Of a stretch of DNA of 18,970 nt, positions 6,475 through 13,749 are shown one piece after another. The stretch's first letter is position 1, and each line of letters begins with the position of its first letter. The position numbers and the translations under genes are program-made. The notes beneath the pieces are model-generated. The model had not been told where the DNA came from, searched no databases, and was given only the letters and a program-made list of their open reading frames with translations. This DNA comes from Candidatus Woesearchaeota archaeon (GTDB taxonomy: Archaea; Nanobdellota; Nanobdellia; Woesearchaeales; UBA10200), in the NCBI GenBank assembly GCA_018302185.1, contig JAGVZX010000047.1, positions 1 to 18,970 of the forward strand, given 5' to 3'.

Positions 6475-7251
6475 ATAATTCTTTACAACCTCTTTATACT
6501 CTCTTGCAATCTCTCTGTCATAAGCAGCATCCTGTTGCGCAGAAATCTCTCCTGGCGCAGGCGCATTGTCAAAATCTTTAGGCTCAACTTCTTTGAATTC
6601 ATTGAGATTTATCTCGCTCTCCACAGGATTCAGCTGGAGGCTAATCGGGTTTTTGCCTGCCTCCCTTACTGAAGGGTCTCCAAATATATCAGAGTTGCCT
6701 TGTGTTTCTGCTTCTAAGTCGCGGCCATCGCTGGCTATATTCTCAGAGCCTCTATCAAAATCAAGGCTTTTTTCTGATATGTGGAACATATCACCAAAAT
6801 TAACCAATCTTACATTCATGCTAGTTACAAAAATTATCAGGAAAGAGATACAGAACATTGCAAAAATTTTGCCAAGCAGATCTTTGAAATCTATGAAGTA
6901 AGAGACTTTAACATCCCTCATCTTTGACAGCACTTCTTTGTTTAGGAGGTCTATTATCTCATTATGCCTGCCTACATTATCAGCTGCTGTCCTTAGCTGC
7001 TCACTTAAGCTTGCCACTTTCTCCTCAACCCTGAGCAGGCTGATGCTTCCAACTCTCTTCGTGACATGCAGGATAAAATAAAGTGCTGTAGGTATCATCG
7101 CAAAATACCAGTGCACATTCGTAAGGAATGTGATGAAGAATGACAATAGAAAAATTATCAATGTATCAAGAAAAGAATAGACTAGGTTGATCTCCAATAA
7201 AACATTCTTTACTTCCCTTACTGCTCTTGCTACCGGCTCAAAGCTTGCCAT
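6457..7251 (-). CDS. Three-helix membrane protein of the MoxR/VWA cluster, unknown family
   Basis: A 264-residue protein with membrane helices at about 24-44, 48-64 and 127-144. A helical, probably cytoplasmic segment (LRVEEKVASLSEQLRTAADNV...) lies between the second and third. After the third helix an acidic, poorly structured region of about 95 residues ends in a helical EIAREYKEVVKNYFDKI tail. Tails of this 'EY-x-x-V-x-x-YF' kind also occur at the ends of proteins in other MoxR/Bat clusters. I do not recognise the family. The start is supported by AAGGT just before the ATG. It lies 41 bases after the coiled-coil gene, so the two are probably co-transcribed. Its original stop codon has been replaced by the S-B insertion immediately downstream, without changing the protein. 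Confidence 0.75.
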   Translation of the reverse strand: MASFEPVARAVREVKNVLLEINLVYSFLDTLIIFLLSFFITFLTNVHWYFAMIPTALYFILHVTKRVGSISLLRVEEKVASLSEQLRTAADNVGRHNEIIDLLNKEVLSKMRDVKVSYFIDFKDLLGKIFAMFCISFLIIFVTSMNVRLVNFGDMFHISEKSLDFDRGSENIASDGRDLEAETQGNSDIFGDPSVREAGKNPISLQLNPVESEINLNEFKEVEPKDFDNAPAPGEISAQQDAAYDREIAREYKEVVKNYFDKIT

Positions 7252-7292
7252 TTTTTACCTTCAGCTTCTTTCCTTTATTCTTTTTTTTATCT

Positions 7293-7796
7293 TTAAGTGC
7301 TGCCTTTCAGTTCTTTGATCTCTTTCTCCAGTTTATTGACCTTGCTTCTTAGTGCGCTGTTATCGTTCTCAAGCTGGCTATAATCAACCTGCAGATTTCT
7401 GTATAGTAAGCTGAATTTCCTTGCTTCATCGCTTAATATCGTCACATTAGTCTCGGCTCTTGCTAGCCTTAACGTAAGGTCTGACTTATCTAATAACAGC
7501 TTCTGTCTTTCATCCTCAAGGCCTTCTTTTGTCTCTTTGACAGACGTAAATTTCTGGCTGAAATCAACATCTCTCGCCCTCAATAAGTCAAGCTCCTGTT
7601 TTGCCTGGATAACTAAGCTCTGCTGCTTTTCCAACGTGTCAGAAATATTCTTCAATGCACCGAGCTTCTCATTATAGCGAAGATTGACATCTGTAAAATT
7701 TCTCTGGAAAAAGACTGTCAACCCTACTAACGCTACTGCACTGCCAACTATCAAGAACAATAATATCAGATTTGCATTCCTGTTTATGAAGCTCAT
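7293..7796 (-). CDS. Membrane-anchored coiled-coil protein
   Basis: About 167 residues starting MSFINRNANL. A single membrane helix (NLILLFLIVGSAVALVGLTVFF) is followed by about 130 residues of heptad-like, Leu/Glu/Lys-rich sequence, which predicts a long coiled coil (for example LEDERQKLLLDKSDLTLRL and LRSKVNKLEKEIKELK). It has no catalytic motif. It may act as a spacer or oligomerisation partner for the membrane proteins encoded around it. ATG 7796 is preferred, with GGTG eight bases upstream; an in-frame GTG at 7811 would add five residues. A possible promoter lies at 7887-7898, right beside element E3, which separates this gene from the upstream VWA genes. Confidence 0.75.
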   Translation of the reverse strand: MSFINRNANLILLFLIVGSAVALVGLTVFFQRNFTDVNLRYNEKLGALKNISDTLEKQQSLVIQAKQELDLLRARDVDFSQKFTSVKETKEGLEDERQKLLLDKSDLTLRLARAETNVTILSDEARKFSLLYRNLQVDYSQLENDNSALRSKVNKLEKEIKELKGST

Positions 7797-7886
7797 TTTT
7801 GTTGCACCCACATGATGTTAGATTTATTATCTTATTTTACTTTATTTATCTTGTTCTATCTGATTATCTTATTATAATATTATTTT

Positions 7887-7898
7887 GGTTTATATAAG
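7887..7898 (-). promoter_or_regulatory. Possible TATA box of the coiled-coil gene, abutting element E3
   Basis: The minus strand reads CTTATATAAACC, a strong TATA-type sequence touching the left direct repeat of E3. It would place transcription start near 7865, giving a leader of about 70 bases. Other AT-rich motifs at 7864-7886 could serve instead. Confidence 0.4.
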
Positions 7899-8142
7899 TT
7901 GCTTTTTTGAGTATGGGTTATATCTTAATTATCATCAAAGCCACAGCCTGCACGCCGTGGGCACTGTCTTAGTATTAGTAGAAGAGTTGCTCCTCCTCTA
8001 CTCTTAGTGCCATATTTGTGTTATAAGGTAAATCATTTCATTGGTTCATCGCATAGTCACTTGATGCCATTGCCCGTCGCAACTTGGCATCATTTTTAGA
8101 TTTGTGCCCACCTGATTGGCGGTGCAGGCTGTTGCTTTTTTG
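7898..8142 (+). repeat. Structured intergenic element E3
   Basis: Bounded by 12-bp direct repeats GTTGCTTTTTTG (7898-7909, 8131-8142). After a 32-base leader comes the stem. The outer helix is CACAGCCTGCACGCC (7942-7956) with 8118-8132, one bulged G. The inner helix is GTGGGCAC/GTGCCCAC (7957-7964/8104-8111). Six unpaired bases CTGATT (8112-8117) lie on the 3' side only. Box A GTTGCTCCTCCTCTAC is at 7986-8001, GGTAAATCATTTCAT at 8027-8041 and box B CATTGCCCGTCGCAACTT at 8068-8085. All three are identical to E2, while the stem arms are different sequences. It fills the 358-bp gap between the coiled-coil gene and the VWA gene. Unlike the other three copies, its 5' side, not its 3' side, faces the nearest promoter. 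Confidence 0.85.
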
Positions 8143-8169
8143 CATTTAATAATTTATTCTTTATCTTCT

Positions 8170-10659
8170 CTATATCTTCGCTGCCTTATGGTGCTCTATT
8201 ATCTTTCTTATGGTTATTTCCATCAGTAATATTATGATTGCAATCGCTATAAAATACCATCTTATGTCTACCCTGTCTACAATTATCCTTTTGCTTCTTG
8301 ACTTGACTTCTTCAATTATTTTCTCTGCATTATTTGCCTCAAACACTTTCCCGCCAGAACTTTGGACAATGCTTCCTAACTCAGGATTTAATCCTAATGC
8401 CTCATATTCCAGAGGATAGTTGACTGCATATTCTACTTCACCTACCTTATTAAACCCAAGCTTTTGCGGAACCACTTCAGCTTTATACGTCTCTTTATCT
8501 ATCTTATAGAACACAAACTGCTGCGAGTTAGCATCTCCAGTTTCAACCTTAGGCGGATTTTCTGTTCTTATAAATATCTCAGTTGGCAGATTTATTCTTG
8601 TGTCTTTGACATCAAATACATTTCTTTCTTTCCTATCTGGTACACCAATTGCAAAATTAATGCTCCTTACAACAATCTTTGAATTCTCTGAAGTTAGCAT
8701 TGCAGGCGCCCAGCTTGACCCATCATCTGCAGTATATGCAACAACTCTTCCAAGCGCATAGTTCCATGCTGTTATTAATGGATCTCCTCCTGTTGTTGCC
8801 ACTACAAGTTTTGCAGGCGTTTTTGGCACAACCTGGTTGAAGCCGTATATCTTTGCTTTCTTGATCGCAAGATTTTTTGTTATGAAATGATTATCATCAA
8901 GTATCTCTATGTTCAATCTCTCTGTCTCAGGTATCTCTTCTGTGTTGCCAAATAATATCTTGAAGCGATTAGTCTGGTCTGCTCTAAAATAGATTCCGTT
9001 TGAAACTCTGGAAAATTCTTCAAGCATCCATTCTTTTGTACGCTTGCCTACTCCAACTGTATATATCTTTGTGCCTGTCTTTCCTGCCCAGATAGCTCTC
9101 TCTATAGCATATACTTCTGCTGTTGTCACACCATCGCTTATCAGCACAATATTCCTGCTGCCAGACACCTTCTCAAGCATCTCATCTGCAGTCTTGATGG
9201 CTTCTCCTATCACAGTGCCGCCGCCATACTGGAGTTTTTTTATCTTATCTTCGATGTCTGTCTTTTTGCTTTTAAATCCTATCGGCTCAATAAGATATGA
9301 TTTTGTGTTGAATGCAATGACTCCTACTATATTATCCCTTCTTAGATTTCTAATGACGCTGATCGCTAGCCCTTTCTCTATATCAACTGCTGTAGCATCT
9401 CCTGATTCTTGGCCTGTGCTGCCAGATATATCAATTGCTATCATGACATTAACTTCACCTTCTTTTTTGCCAGGCTTTGCAACAAATACAGGCAATAAGC
9501 TTTCAAACAAGCTTCCTTTATAATTTCCCTTGTCAAAAGAATTTTTGCCGCCAACTACTAACAGCCCATTTCCATCTGTCACAAATTCTATGAGCTTGTC
9601 AACATTTTTCCTATCATCTTCATTATTTGCATTATTTTTGTTTCCTTCGCTTACACTGCCTTCTATATCCAAAATTGGTATATCATTTATCACAGCTGCA
9701 TAATACTTATTGAAGTCAACTCCTGCTAATGAGCTTGTAAGGTCAACATCATATACTTGCGTCAGTAATTCATACATCGGCGAAGCGCTTTTTGAATAAT
9801 AAAGTATTCTTGGTTTTTTGATCACTCTTACAGTCTTATAATACACATTATTCTGGCTGAAATGATCTTCACTCTGCGAGATAGGAGTCACAACTGCAGT
9901 TATCCGATGGCTTCCTTCGCTGAACTTAGAAACAAATTTATGCTGCAGCTCAGTGCTTTCTGTCTCAACCACTACCTTATCATCTACTGTTACTTTTATC
10001 TTATACCTGTTTACATTTCCTACTTTATGCACATTCACCTGATAAAGATTCTCAACATCTTTCATTGTCCTGCTTGGCCCATCGACAGAAACAGCAAGAT
10101 CATCTTTTATTATCGGTATGTTCAATGTATTTATTGATGCATTGAACTTATTTGCCAGCAAAAGAACGTCGCCCAGCTGCGCGCCTTTATTATTTTGTCC
10201 ATCAGTTGCCAATAATATGTTCTCTTCTGTCTTAAGATTCTGAAGTATGCCGTCTCCTAATGCTGACTCTTCATTATTGCCTATGTATTTGGCTTCCACT
10301 GCTATTTCTTTTTCAAGCTCTGCTTTTAACTCTGCAACTTTCTGCATCTCAAATATATTCATTGAAGAGCTGTTATCTATTATCAGTTTGATAAATGGGT
10401 CTCGCTGCACAGTTTTCTCTTTGATGGTAAATGGCGAGGCTATTGCTATTATCAAGAGAGTGAAAATCAATGCCCTGCTGAGGAACATAAACAGTTTCAG
10501 CCTTTTTCTGACACTGACAAATCTCATATCTGCCTGCATGAAATCCTTTTTTATCAGATAATAAAGAACTAGGATTACAAGCGGTATAACAAATAAGTAT
10601 TTAGGATACCTGAAAACACCCCTTATTGTGTTAATTGCTGCTTCTGCCAAAAATACCAT
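8170..10659 (-). CDS. Large membrane VWA protein with glutamine-amidotransferase-like region
   Basis: An 829-residue protein. Two N-terminal membrane helices (about 21-36 and 57-76) precede a shortened VWA-like region with DNSSSM (95-100). A beta-rich, Ig-like segment follows (about 185-285), then a GATase-1-like fold around 285-395 (LLVVGGKNSFDKGNYKGSLF). A full VWA domain comes next, with MIDAS motif DISGST (410-415), GGGTVIGEAIK and ISDGVTT. A C-terminal membrane helix lies at about 795-815. Double-VWA plus amidotransferase-like proteins of this layout occur in Bat/MoxR clusters of many bacteria and some archaea. No catalytic Cys is evident in the amidotransferase-like part, so it is probably structural. 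Its start lies one base after the stop of the BatA-like gene, indicating tight co-translation. It most likely forms a membrane complex with its VWA neighbours. Confidence 0.88.
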   Translation of the reverse strand: MVFLAEAAINTIRGVFRYPKYLFVIPLVILVLYYLIKKDFMQADMRFVSVRKRLKLFMFLSRALIFTLLIIAIASPFTIKEKTVQRDPFIKLIIDNSSSMNIFEMQKVAELKAELEKEIAVEAKYIGNNEESALGDGILQNLKTEENILLATDGQNNKGAQLGDVLLLANKFNASINTLNIPIIKDDLAVSVDGPSRTMKDVENLYQVNVHKVGNVNRYKIKVTVDDKVVVETESTELQHKFVSKFSEGSHRITAVVTPISQSEDHFSQNNVYYKTVRVIKKPRILYYSKSASPMYELLTQVYDVDLTSSLAGVDFNKYYAAVINDIPILDIEGSVSEGNKNNANNEDDRKNVDKLIEFVTDGNGLLVVGGKNSFDKGNYKGSLFESLLPVFVAKPGKKEGEVNVMIAIDISGSTGQESGDATAVDIEKGLAISVIRNLRRDNIVGVIAFNTKSYLIEPIGFKSKKTDIEDKIKKLQYGGGTVIGEAIKTADEMLEKVSGSRNIVLISDGVTTAEVYAIERAIWAGKTGTKIYTVGVGKRTKEWMLEEFSRVSNGIYFRADQTNRFKILFGNTEEIPETERLNIEILDDNHFITKNLAIKKAKIYGFNQVVPKTPAKLVVATTGGDPLITAWNYALGRVVAYTADDGSSWAPAMLTSENSKIVVRSINFAIGVPDRKERNVFDVKDTRINLPTEIFIRTENPPKVETGDANSQQFVFYKIDKETYKAEVVPQKLGFNKVGEVEYAVNYPLEYEALGLNPELGSIVQSSGGKVFEANNAEKIIEEVKSRSKRIIVDRVDIRWYFIAIAIIILLMEITIRKIIEHHKAAKI

Positions 10660-10660
10660 T

Positions 10661-12466
10661 TTAAATATCCCCTCTAAACTTCACATACAATAACTCTATC
10701 AGCAAGATTATCGCTCCAGCAATCACCAAGTAAAGCTCAAGATTAAGCTTCTGGCTTTCTTTGACAATCTCAAACTTAAATTCGCTTATTCCTTCTCCTA
10801 TCTCTTGCTTGACATTTATATTGGATTCTTCTGCGCTCAATAAGTTTGCAGCAATTATCTTTCTCTCATCACCTTTGCCTATCTTATATATCCCGGCAAA
10901 ATCTCCAAGCAACGTTGATGTTGTCTGGCTTTTACCGTCTGGCTTTTCTATCTGCAATGGTCTTTTGAGAATTATCGTTGACTCAGTGTCAAAATGCAGA
11001 TCTTTTAGTTTTACGCTTTCAACCATGCTATGCAGCAGGTTATTCCAAAAAATGGGGTAATATGGTGTAAACTTAAAATCAGCACTTTCTTCAGGAATAC
11101 CATAATAGATCACTCTGCCTTCATCAATGCCCATGGTTGCAATCAAGCTTTCTGTGCCATTGTCAGCTGAGACTATGCTGACTGCATTATTAAGTATCCT
11201 TGCTTTTACATGATCTCTCACAAACCCAAAATCAAGATCTTTTGTAAACTCTGTTACCTGATCGATTACCAGGAAAGAATTGTTTGCTTCACCAATTATC
11301 TCTACTGGCAACAGTCCTTTATAGTTTATCTTTCTGATGTCTTTCTGCGAATGTATTATCGCAGATGAACCTTTCTTGACGTGTTCGATTATACCTTCTA
11401 AACTTCCTGGCAATACCTGTTCCCCGTCCACATTATAAAACAGGAAAACATCATATTTATCTTTTGAAATCACTGGAGGTTCATTTACTGTGACTTCAAC
11501 ATCCTTGATTGCATCTTTCTCGACAATCTTTGCCTCGACATAACTTGCTGCTTTGTCACCATATATTGTGTTGAATGCATATTGCTCGATAGAATTTGCA
11601 GCGATGGTCAATGATTTTTCTTCATTACCTACCTTAACCTTAACGGTTTTTTGCTCACCATTAAAATTCTTTATGAACAGTATTGTTGTAGTTTCATCTA
11701 TGTTAAGGTCAACAAATCCAACATTGCTTAATCTACTTTCTTTACTTTTACCCTCTTTATCATTTCCGTTACTGCCTTTCTTATCATCATTGCTCTCTGC
11801 CACATTGATAAAATCAACTATCTGGCCTTTTGACTGCAGTACAACTTTCGCAGTTGTTGGATTGATCCCTTTTGTGTTGATAAAATCTGATAGCACAAGC
11901 ACTCTTCCTTCCTCGTCTCCCAACATCTGCCCACCTAGGAGTATAGCCTCTCCCAAAGAAGTTGTTGATTCAGTTGCTTTTAATGCATTAAGAAAATCCA
12001 CTGTGTCTCTGCCGTTTGCTTTTTGCAGGGCAACTGTTGGTATATTCTTTGCAAGCACTATGGTGTTTTTTGTGCCAATAAGCTCTTTTGCTTTTGAAAT
12101 TGCTTTCTCAAATCTCATCCCCTCAATCTCTTTTGCTTGCATCGAGGCAGAAACATCTATGACTAAAACTGTGTTTTTTGAGCTTACATCTTTTTCTACC
12201 ATCATATATGGCTGGGCGATAAGTAATCCAAGCGCAAGCAGTGCAAGAAACTGCAGCAGAAACATCATGTTCTGTATCAAAGTCCTGAAGAATGACCTCA
12301 TCTTGCTCTGGCCGCGGAACTGCATGATGAACATCAGGCTTGGTATATATAGTGTCCTTGGCTTTGGCTTTATAAGATAGATCAGAATAAGGTAAATTAA
12401 AGAGGATAATCCTATCAACCCAAACAGATTCTCAAAGCTTATGGATGGAATTTTGGCATGAAACAC
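10661..12466 (-). CDS. BatA-like VWA membrane protein
   Basis: A 601-residue protein. The N-terminal BatA region has helices at about 13-33 and 66-86, joined by a basic loop (KPKPRTLYIPSLMFIMQFRG). A VWA domain follows with MIDAS DVSASM (104-109) and TTSLGEAILLGG around 167-178. A beta-rich, Ig-like middle includes a Lys/Asn/Asp-rich insert near 225-245. A region resembling the amidotransferase-like fold lies around 340-450, and a final membrane helix near 573-593. The order helix pair, VWA, beta domain, terminal helix is typical of BatA/aerotolerance proteins, known as partners of MoxR ATPases. The ribosome-binding site AAGGTG precedes the ATG. It is the first gene of the minus-strand cluster, with a TATA box at 12526-12542 and element E4 directly upstream of it. 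Confidence 0.88.
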   Translation of the reverse strand: MFHAKIPSISFENLFGLIGLSSLIYLILIYLIKPKPRTLYIPSLMFIMQFRGQSKMRSFFRTLIQNMMFLLQFLALLALGLLIAQPYMMVEKDVSSKNTVLVIDVSASMQAKEIEGMRFEKAISKAKELIGTKNTIVLAKNIPTVALQKANGRDTVDFLNALKATESTTSLGEAILLGGQMLGDEEGRVLVLSDFINTKGINPTTAKVVLQSKGQIVDFINVAESNDDKKGSNGNDKEGKSKESRLSNVGFVDLNIDETTTILFIKNFNGEQKTVKVKVGNEEKSLTIAANSIEQYAFNTIYGDKAASYVEAKIVEKDAIKDVEVTVNEPPVISKDKYDVFLFYNVDGEQVLPGSLEGIIEHVKKGSSAIIHSQKDIRKINYKGLLPVEIIGEANNSFLVIDQVTEFTKDLDFGFVRDHVKARILNNAVSIVSADNGTESLIATMGIDEGRVIYYGIPEESADFKFTPYYPIFWNNLLHSMVESVKLKDLHFDTESTIILKRPLQIEKPDGKSQTTSTLLGDFAGIYKIGKGDERKIIAANLLSAEESNINVKQEIGEGISEFKFEIVKESQKLNLELYLVIAGAIILLIELLYVKFRGDI

Positions 12467-12525
12467 CTTCTTTTATTCGCTATGATTAAAATAAATTAAC
12501 TTACTACTCAATACCAAATATTTAT

Positions 12526-12542
12526 CTAAAATATATATAAAT
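12526..12542 (-). promoter_or_regulatory. TATA box of the BatA-like gene/cluster
   Basis: The minus strand reads ATTTATATATATTTTAG, about 60-75 bases before ATG 12466, giving a leader of roughly 40 bases with AAGGTG close to the start. The direct repeat bounding element E4 lies 14 bases upstream. Confidence 0.55.
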
Positions 12543-12556
12543 GTATTGCTGTTAAA

Positions 12557-12825
12557 AATCTTTTGGTTCAATCAAAGCAGTGGCGACTGCCATTATTTGA
12601 CGAACATAATTCTAATATAACACTGCCAATGTTGCGACGGGCAATGGTATCAATGTAACCATCTACTAATCTTACACGCAAAGCTTTTCTACTACCACGA
12701 CTAATCATCGAAGCGTAGAGGAGGAGCAACTAATTGATGGCCTAATCTAGTGTTCGTCGGCAGTCGCCACTGCTTTTAGAAATTATAGCCCTCTTTAAAC
12801 AAATCCCTTAATCTTTTAGTTCAAT
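12557..12825 (-). repeat. Structured intergenic element E4
   Basis: Bounded by a 16-bp direct repeat with one mismatch: AATCTTTTGGTTCAAT (12557-12572) and AATCTTTTAGTTCAAT (12810-12825). The stem pairs 12574-12591 with 12759-12776 (18 bp, perfect, including GCAGTGGCGACTGCC). The inner helix GACGAACA/TGTTCGTC is at 12599-12606/12751-12758. Seven unpaired bases ATTATTT (12592-12598) sit on what is the 3' side in minus-strand reading. Box A (minus strand of 12715-12730) and box B (minus strand of 12631-12646) are identical to those of E2 and E3. The sequence between them is not alignable and lacks the GGTAAATCATTTCAT block. It fills most of the gap between aIF1A and the BatA-like gene. The remaining 12826-12913 is AT-rich with a weak TGAAAC/GTTTCA hairpin. 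Confidence 0.8.
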
Positions 12826-12913
12826 TGAAACTATGTTATGGTTTCATCTGAAACTACACTTTCCAACCTACAAATGCATTCTCTAAAAAACCTAAACTAA
12901 TCGTAAATAACTC

Positions 12914-13258
12914 TTAGAACTCTTCTATCTGCTCAAGCTCTTTTAATTGCCCATTCTGCCTGAGATAATTTACCTGTGTTGGCCTGTACTTAAACACTAT
13001 ATCCCCTTTCTCATCTCCTAAATATTCCCAAGGCTCGATTATGCAAAGGTCTCTTTCTCTGACCCAGAGCTTTCTCTTCAATCTTCCAGGAATCCTGCAA
13101 ACCCTAATCTTGCCGTCTAAGCATCTTACTCTCATCCTGTTGCCGCCTAGGCGTTGCTCTATCAGTCCATAGACCTCTCTGCCTCGAGGAGTCTTTGTTC
13201 TTCTGATTTCCTGCTGTTGCTGCTCTAATGCTGCCTGTTCTTCTTTCTTCTTGCCCAT
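12914..13258 (-). CDS. eif1A: Translation initiation factor aIF1A
   Basis: A complete 114-residue protein. A basic/polar N-terminal tail (MGKKKEEQAALEQQQQEIRR) is followed by an S1-type OB fold: REVYGLIEQRLGGNRMRVRCLDGKIRVCRIPGRLKRKLWVRERDLCIIEPWEYLGDEKGDIVFKYRPTQVNYL. The GNRMRVRCLDG, RIPGRLKRKLW and VKYR-like FKYR motifs are diagnostic of aIF1A/eIF1A, the archaeal homologue of bacterial IF1, which binds the ribosomal A site during initiation. A TATA box 23-32 bases before the ATG and no Shine-Dalgarno motif indicate a leaderless mRNA. A run of T on the minus strand soon after the stop (around 12889-12884) is a likely terminator. It is divergent from the tRNA-Lys gene. Confidence 0.97.
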   Translation of the reverse strand: MGKKKEEQAALEQQQQEIRRTKTPRGREVYGLIEQRLGGNRMRVRCLDGKIRVCRIPGRLKRKLWVRERDLCIIEPWEYLGDEKGDIVFKYRPTQVNYLRQNGQLKELEQIEEF

Positions 13259-13280
13259 AAAGCTGGTAAAATAGTTATTG

Positions 13281-13290
13281 CTTTATATAT
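13281..13290 (-). promoter_or_regulatory. TATA box of aIF1A (leaderless)
   Basis: The minus strand reads ATATATAAAG, ending 23 bases before ATG 13258, the spacing expected when transcription starts at the start codon. Confidence 0.6.
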
Positions 13291-13350
13291 CTTTTGCAAA
13301 AACAATTATCTCAACGTCGATAAATCAATAATAATCTAAAAAACATAAAC

Positions 13351-13360
13351 CTTTATAAAT
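13351..13360 (+). promoter_or_regulatory. Promoter of tRNA-Lys
   Basis: ATAAACCTTTATAAAT combines a BRE-like ATAAACC with TATA box TTTATAAAT, 27-36 bases before the mature 5' end of the tRNA, leaving only a short 5' leader for RNase P. Confidence 0.6.
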
Positions 13361-13386
13361 TTAAAACAAAAACTTGTTAACAATGT

Positions 13387-13477
13387 GGGTCCGTAGCTCA
13401 GCCTGGTAGAGCGCTTGCGATATTATTCAGCGAAACTCTTAATCAAGCGGTCGCGAGTTCGAATCTCGTCGGACCCG
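13387..13477 (+). tRNA. tRNA-Lys (CUU) with a 17-nt intron at position 30/31
   Basis: The acceptor stem GGGTCCG/CGGACCC (13387-13393/13470-13476) is perfect and the discriminator is G, usual for archaeal tRNA-Lys. The D arm is GCTC AGCCTGGTA GAGC and the T arm GCGAG TTCGAAT CTCGT. The region between is 17 bases too long. Removing 13418-13434 restores a perfect anticodon arm, CTTGA CTCTTAA TCAAG, with loop CTCTTAA and anticodon CTT (13438-13440). This places the intron between positions 30 and 31, not the common 37/38. Shifting the cut by one base breaks the stem, so the position is well fixed. I could not draw a clean bulge-helix-bulge, so a defective copy with an insertion is the alternative. 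CCA is not encoded. The last 13 bases are repeated downstream at 13582-13594, within a 19-bp repeat. Confidence 0.88.
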
Positions 13478-13600
13478 CTTTATATTATTCTAAGTCATAT
13501 GGTTCATTAATATAAAAATAGAGCAGTTGAGCGTAGCGAAACTGACCGTAGGTTGATAAGGGCTTGCCCTTATTCGTTCTCCTCGTCGGACCCGCTTTAT
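13465..13600 (+). mobile_element. Small insertion S-A with duplicated tRNA 3' end
   Basis: The 19-bp CTCGTCGGACCCGCTTTAT, made of the tRNA-Lys 3' end and six following bases, occurs at 13465-13483 and again at 13582-13600, around a 98-bp insert. This resembles the att repeats left by integration at a tRNA 3' end, but the insert is far too small to encode an integrase. It carries the S core at 13523-13547 (GCAGTTGAGC, GT, AGCGAAACTGACC) and a second hairpin AAGGGCTTGCCCTT near 13559. The core matches that of S-B (6414-6438, opposite strand) at 23 of 25 positions. The rest of 13601-13749 is AT-rich and holds the promoter of the next gene. Confidence 0.6.
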
Positions 13601-13717
13601 TATCTTTCTTTATTGAATAAAGTTTTAATTCAAAATATTAAATAACAAATTACTTTTAAAAATGGTAGATACTAATCTTCTGTACTAAAAAAATATTTAC
13701 TCTATTTTAAAGCAACC

Positions 13718-13726
13718 TTTTTATAC
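13718..13726 (+). promoter_or_regulatory. TATA box of the ATP-grasp gene (leaderless)
   Basis: TTTTTATAC centred about 28 bases before ATG 13750, preceded by a BRE-like AAAGCAACC. No Shine-Dalgarno motif lies before the ATG, so the mRNA is probably leaderless. Confidence 0.55.
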
Positions 13727-13749
13727 TTTAAATTTTTATTAACTATTAT

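Noticed and set aside
3416..12825. Integron attC sites
   Set aside because: attC sites also conserve structure over sequence, but they have RYYYAAC/GTTRRRY core sites at the outer ends and flank cassettes. Here the conserved boxes are internal, lengths are longer, and the genes between are ordinary chromosomal genes.
1481..12825. CRISPR array or CRISPR leader
   Set aside because: The repeats are four dispersed, individually different elements kilobases apart, not regularly spaced short repeats with spacers.
1481..12825. RNase P RNA or SRP RNA genes
   Set aside because: The conserved sequence landmarks of these RNAs are not seen, and four copies in 11 kb would be inconsistent with single-copy housekeeping RNAs.
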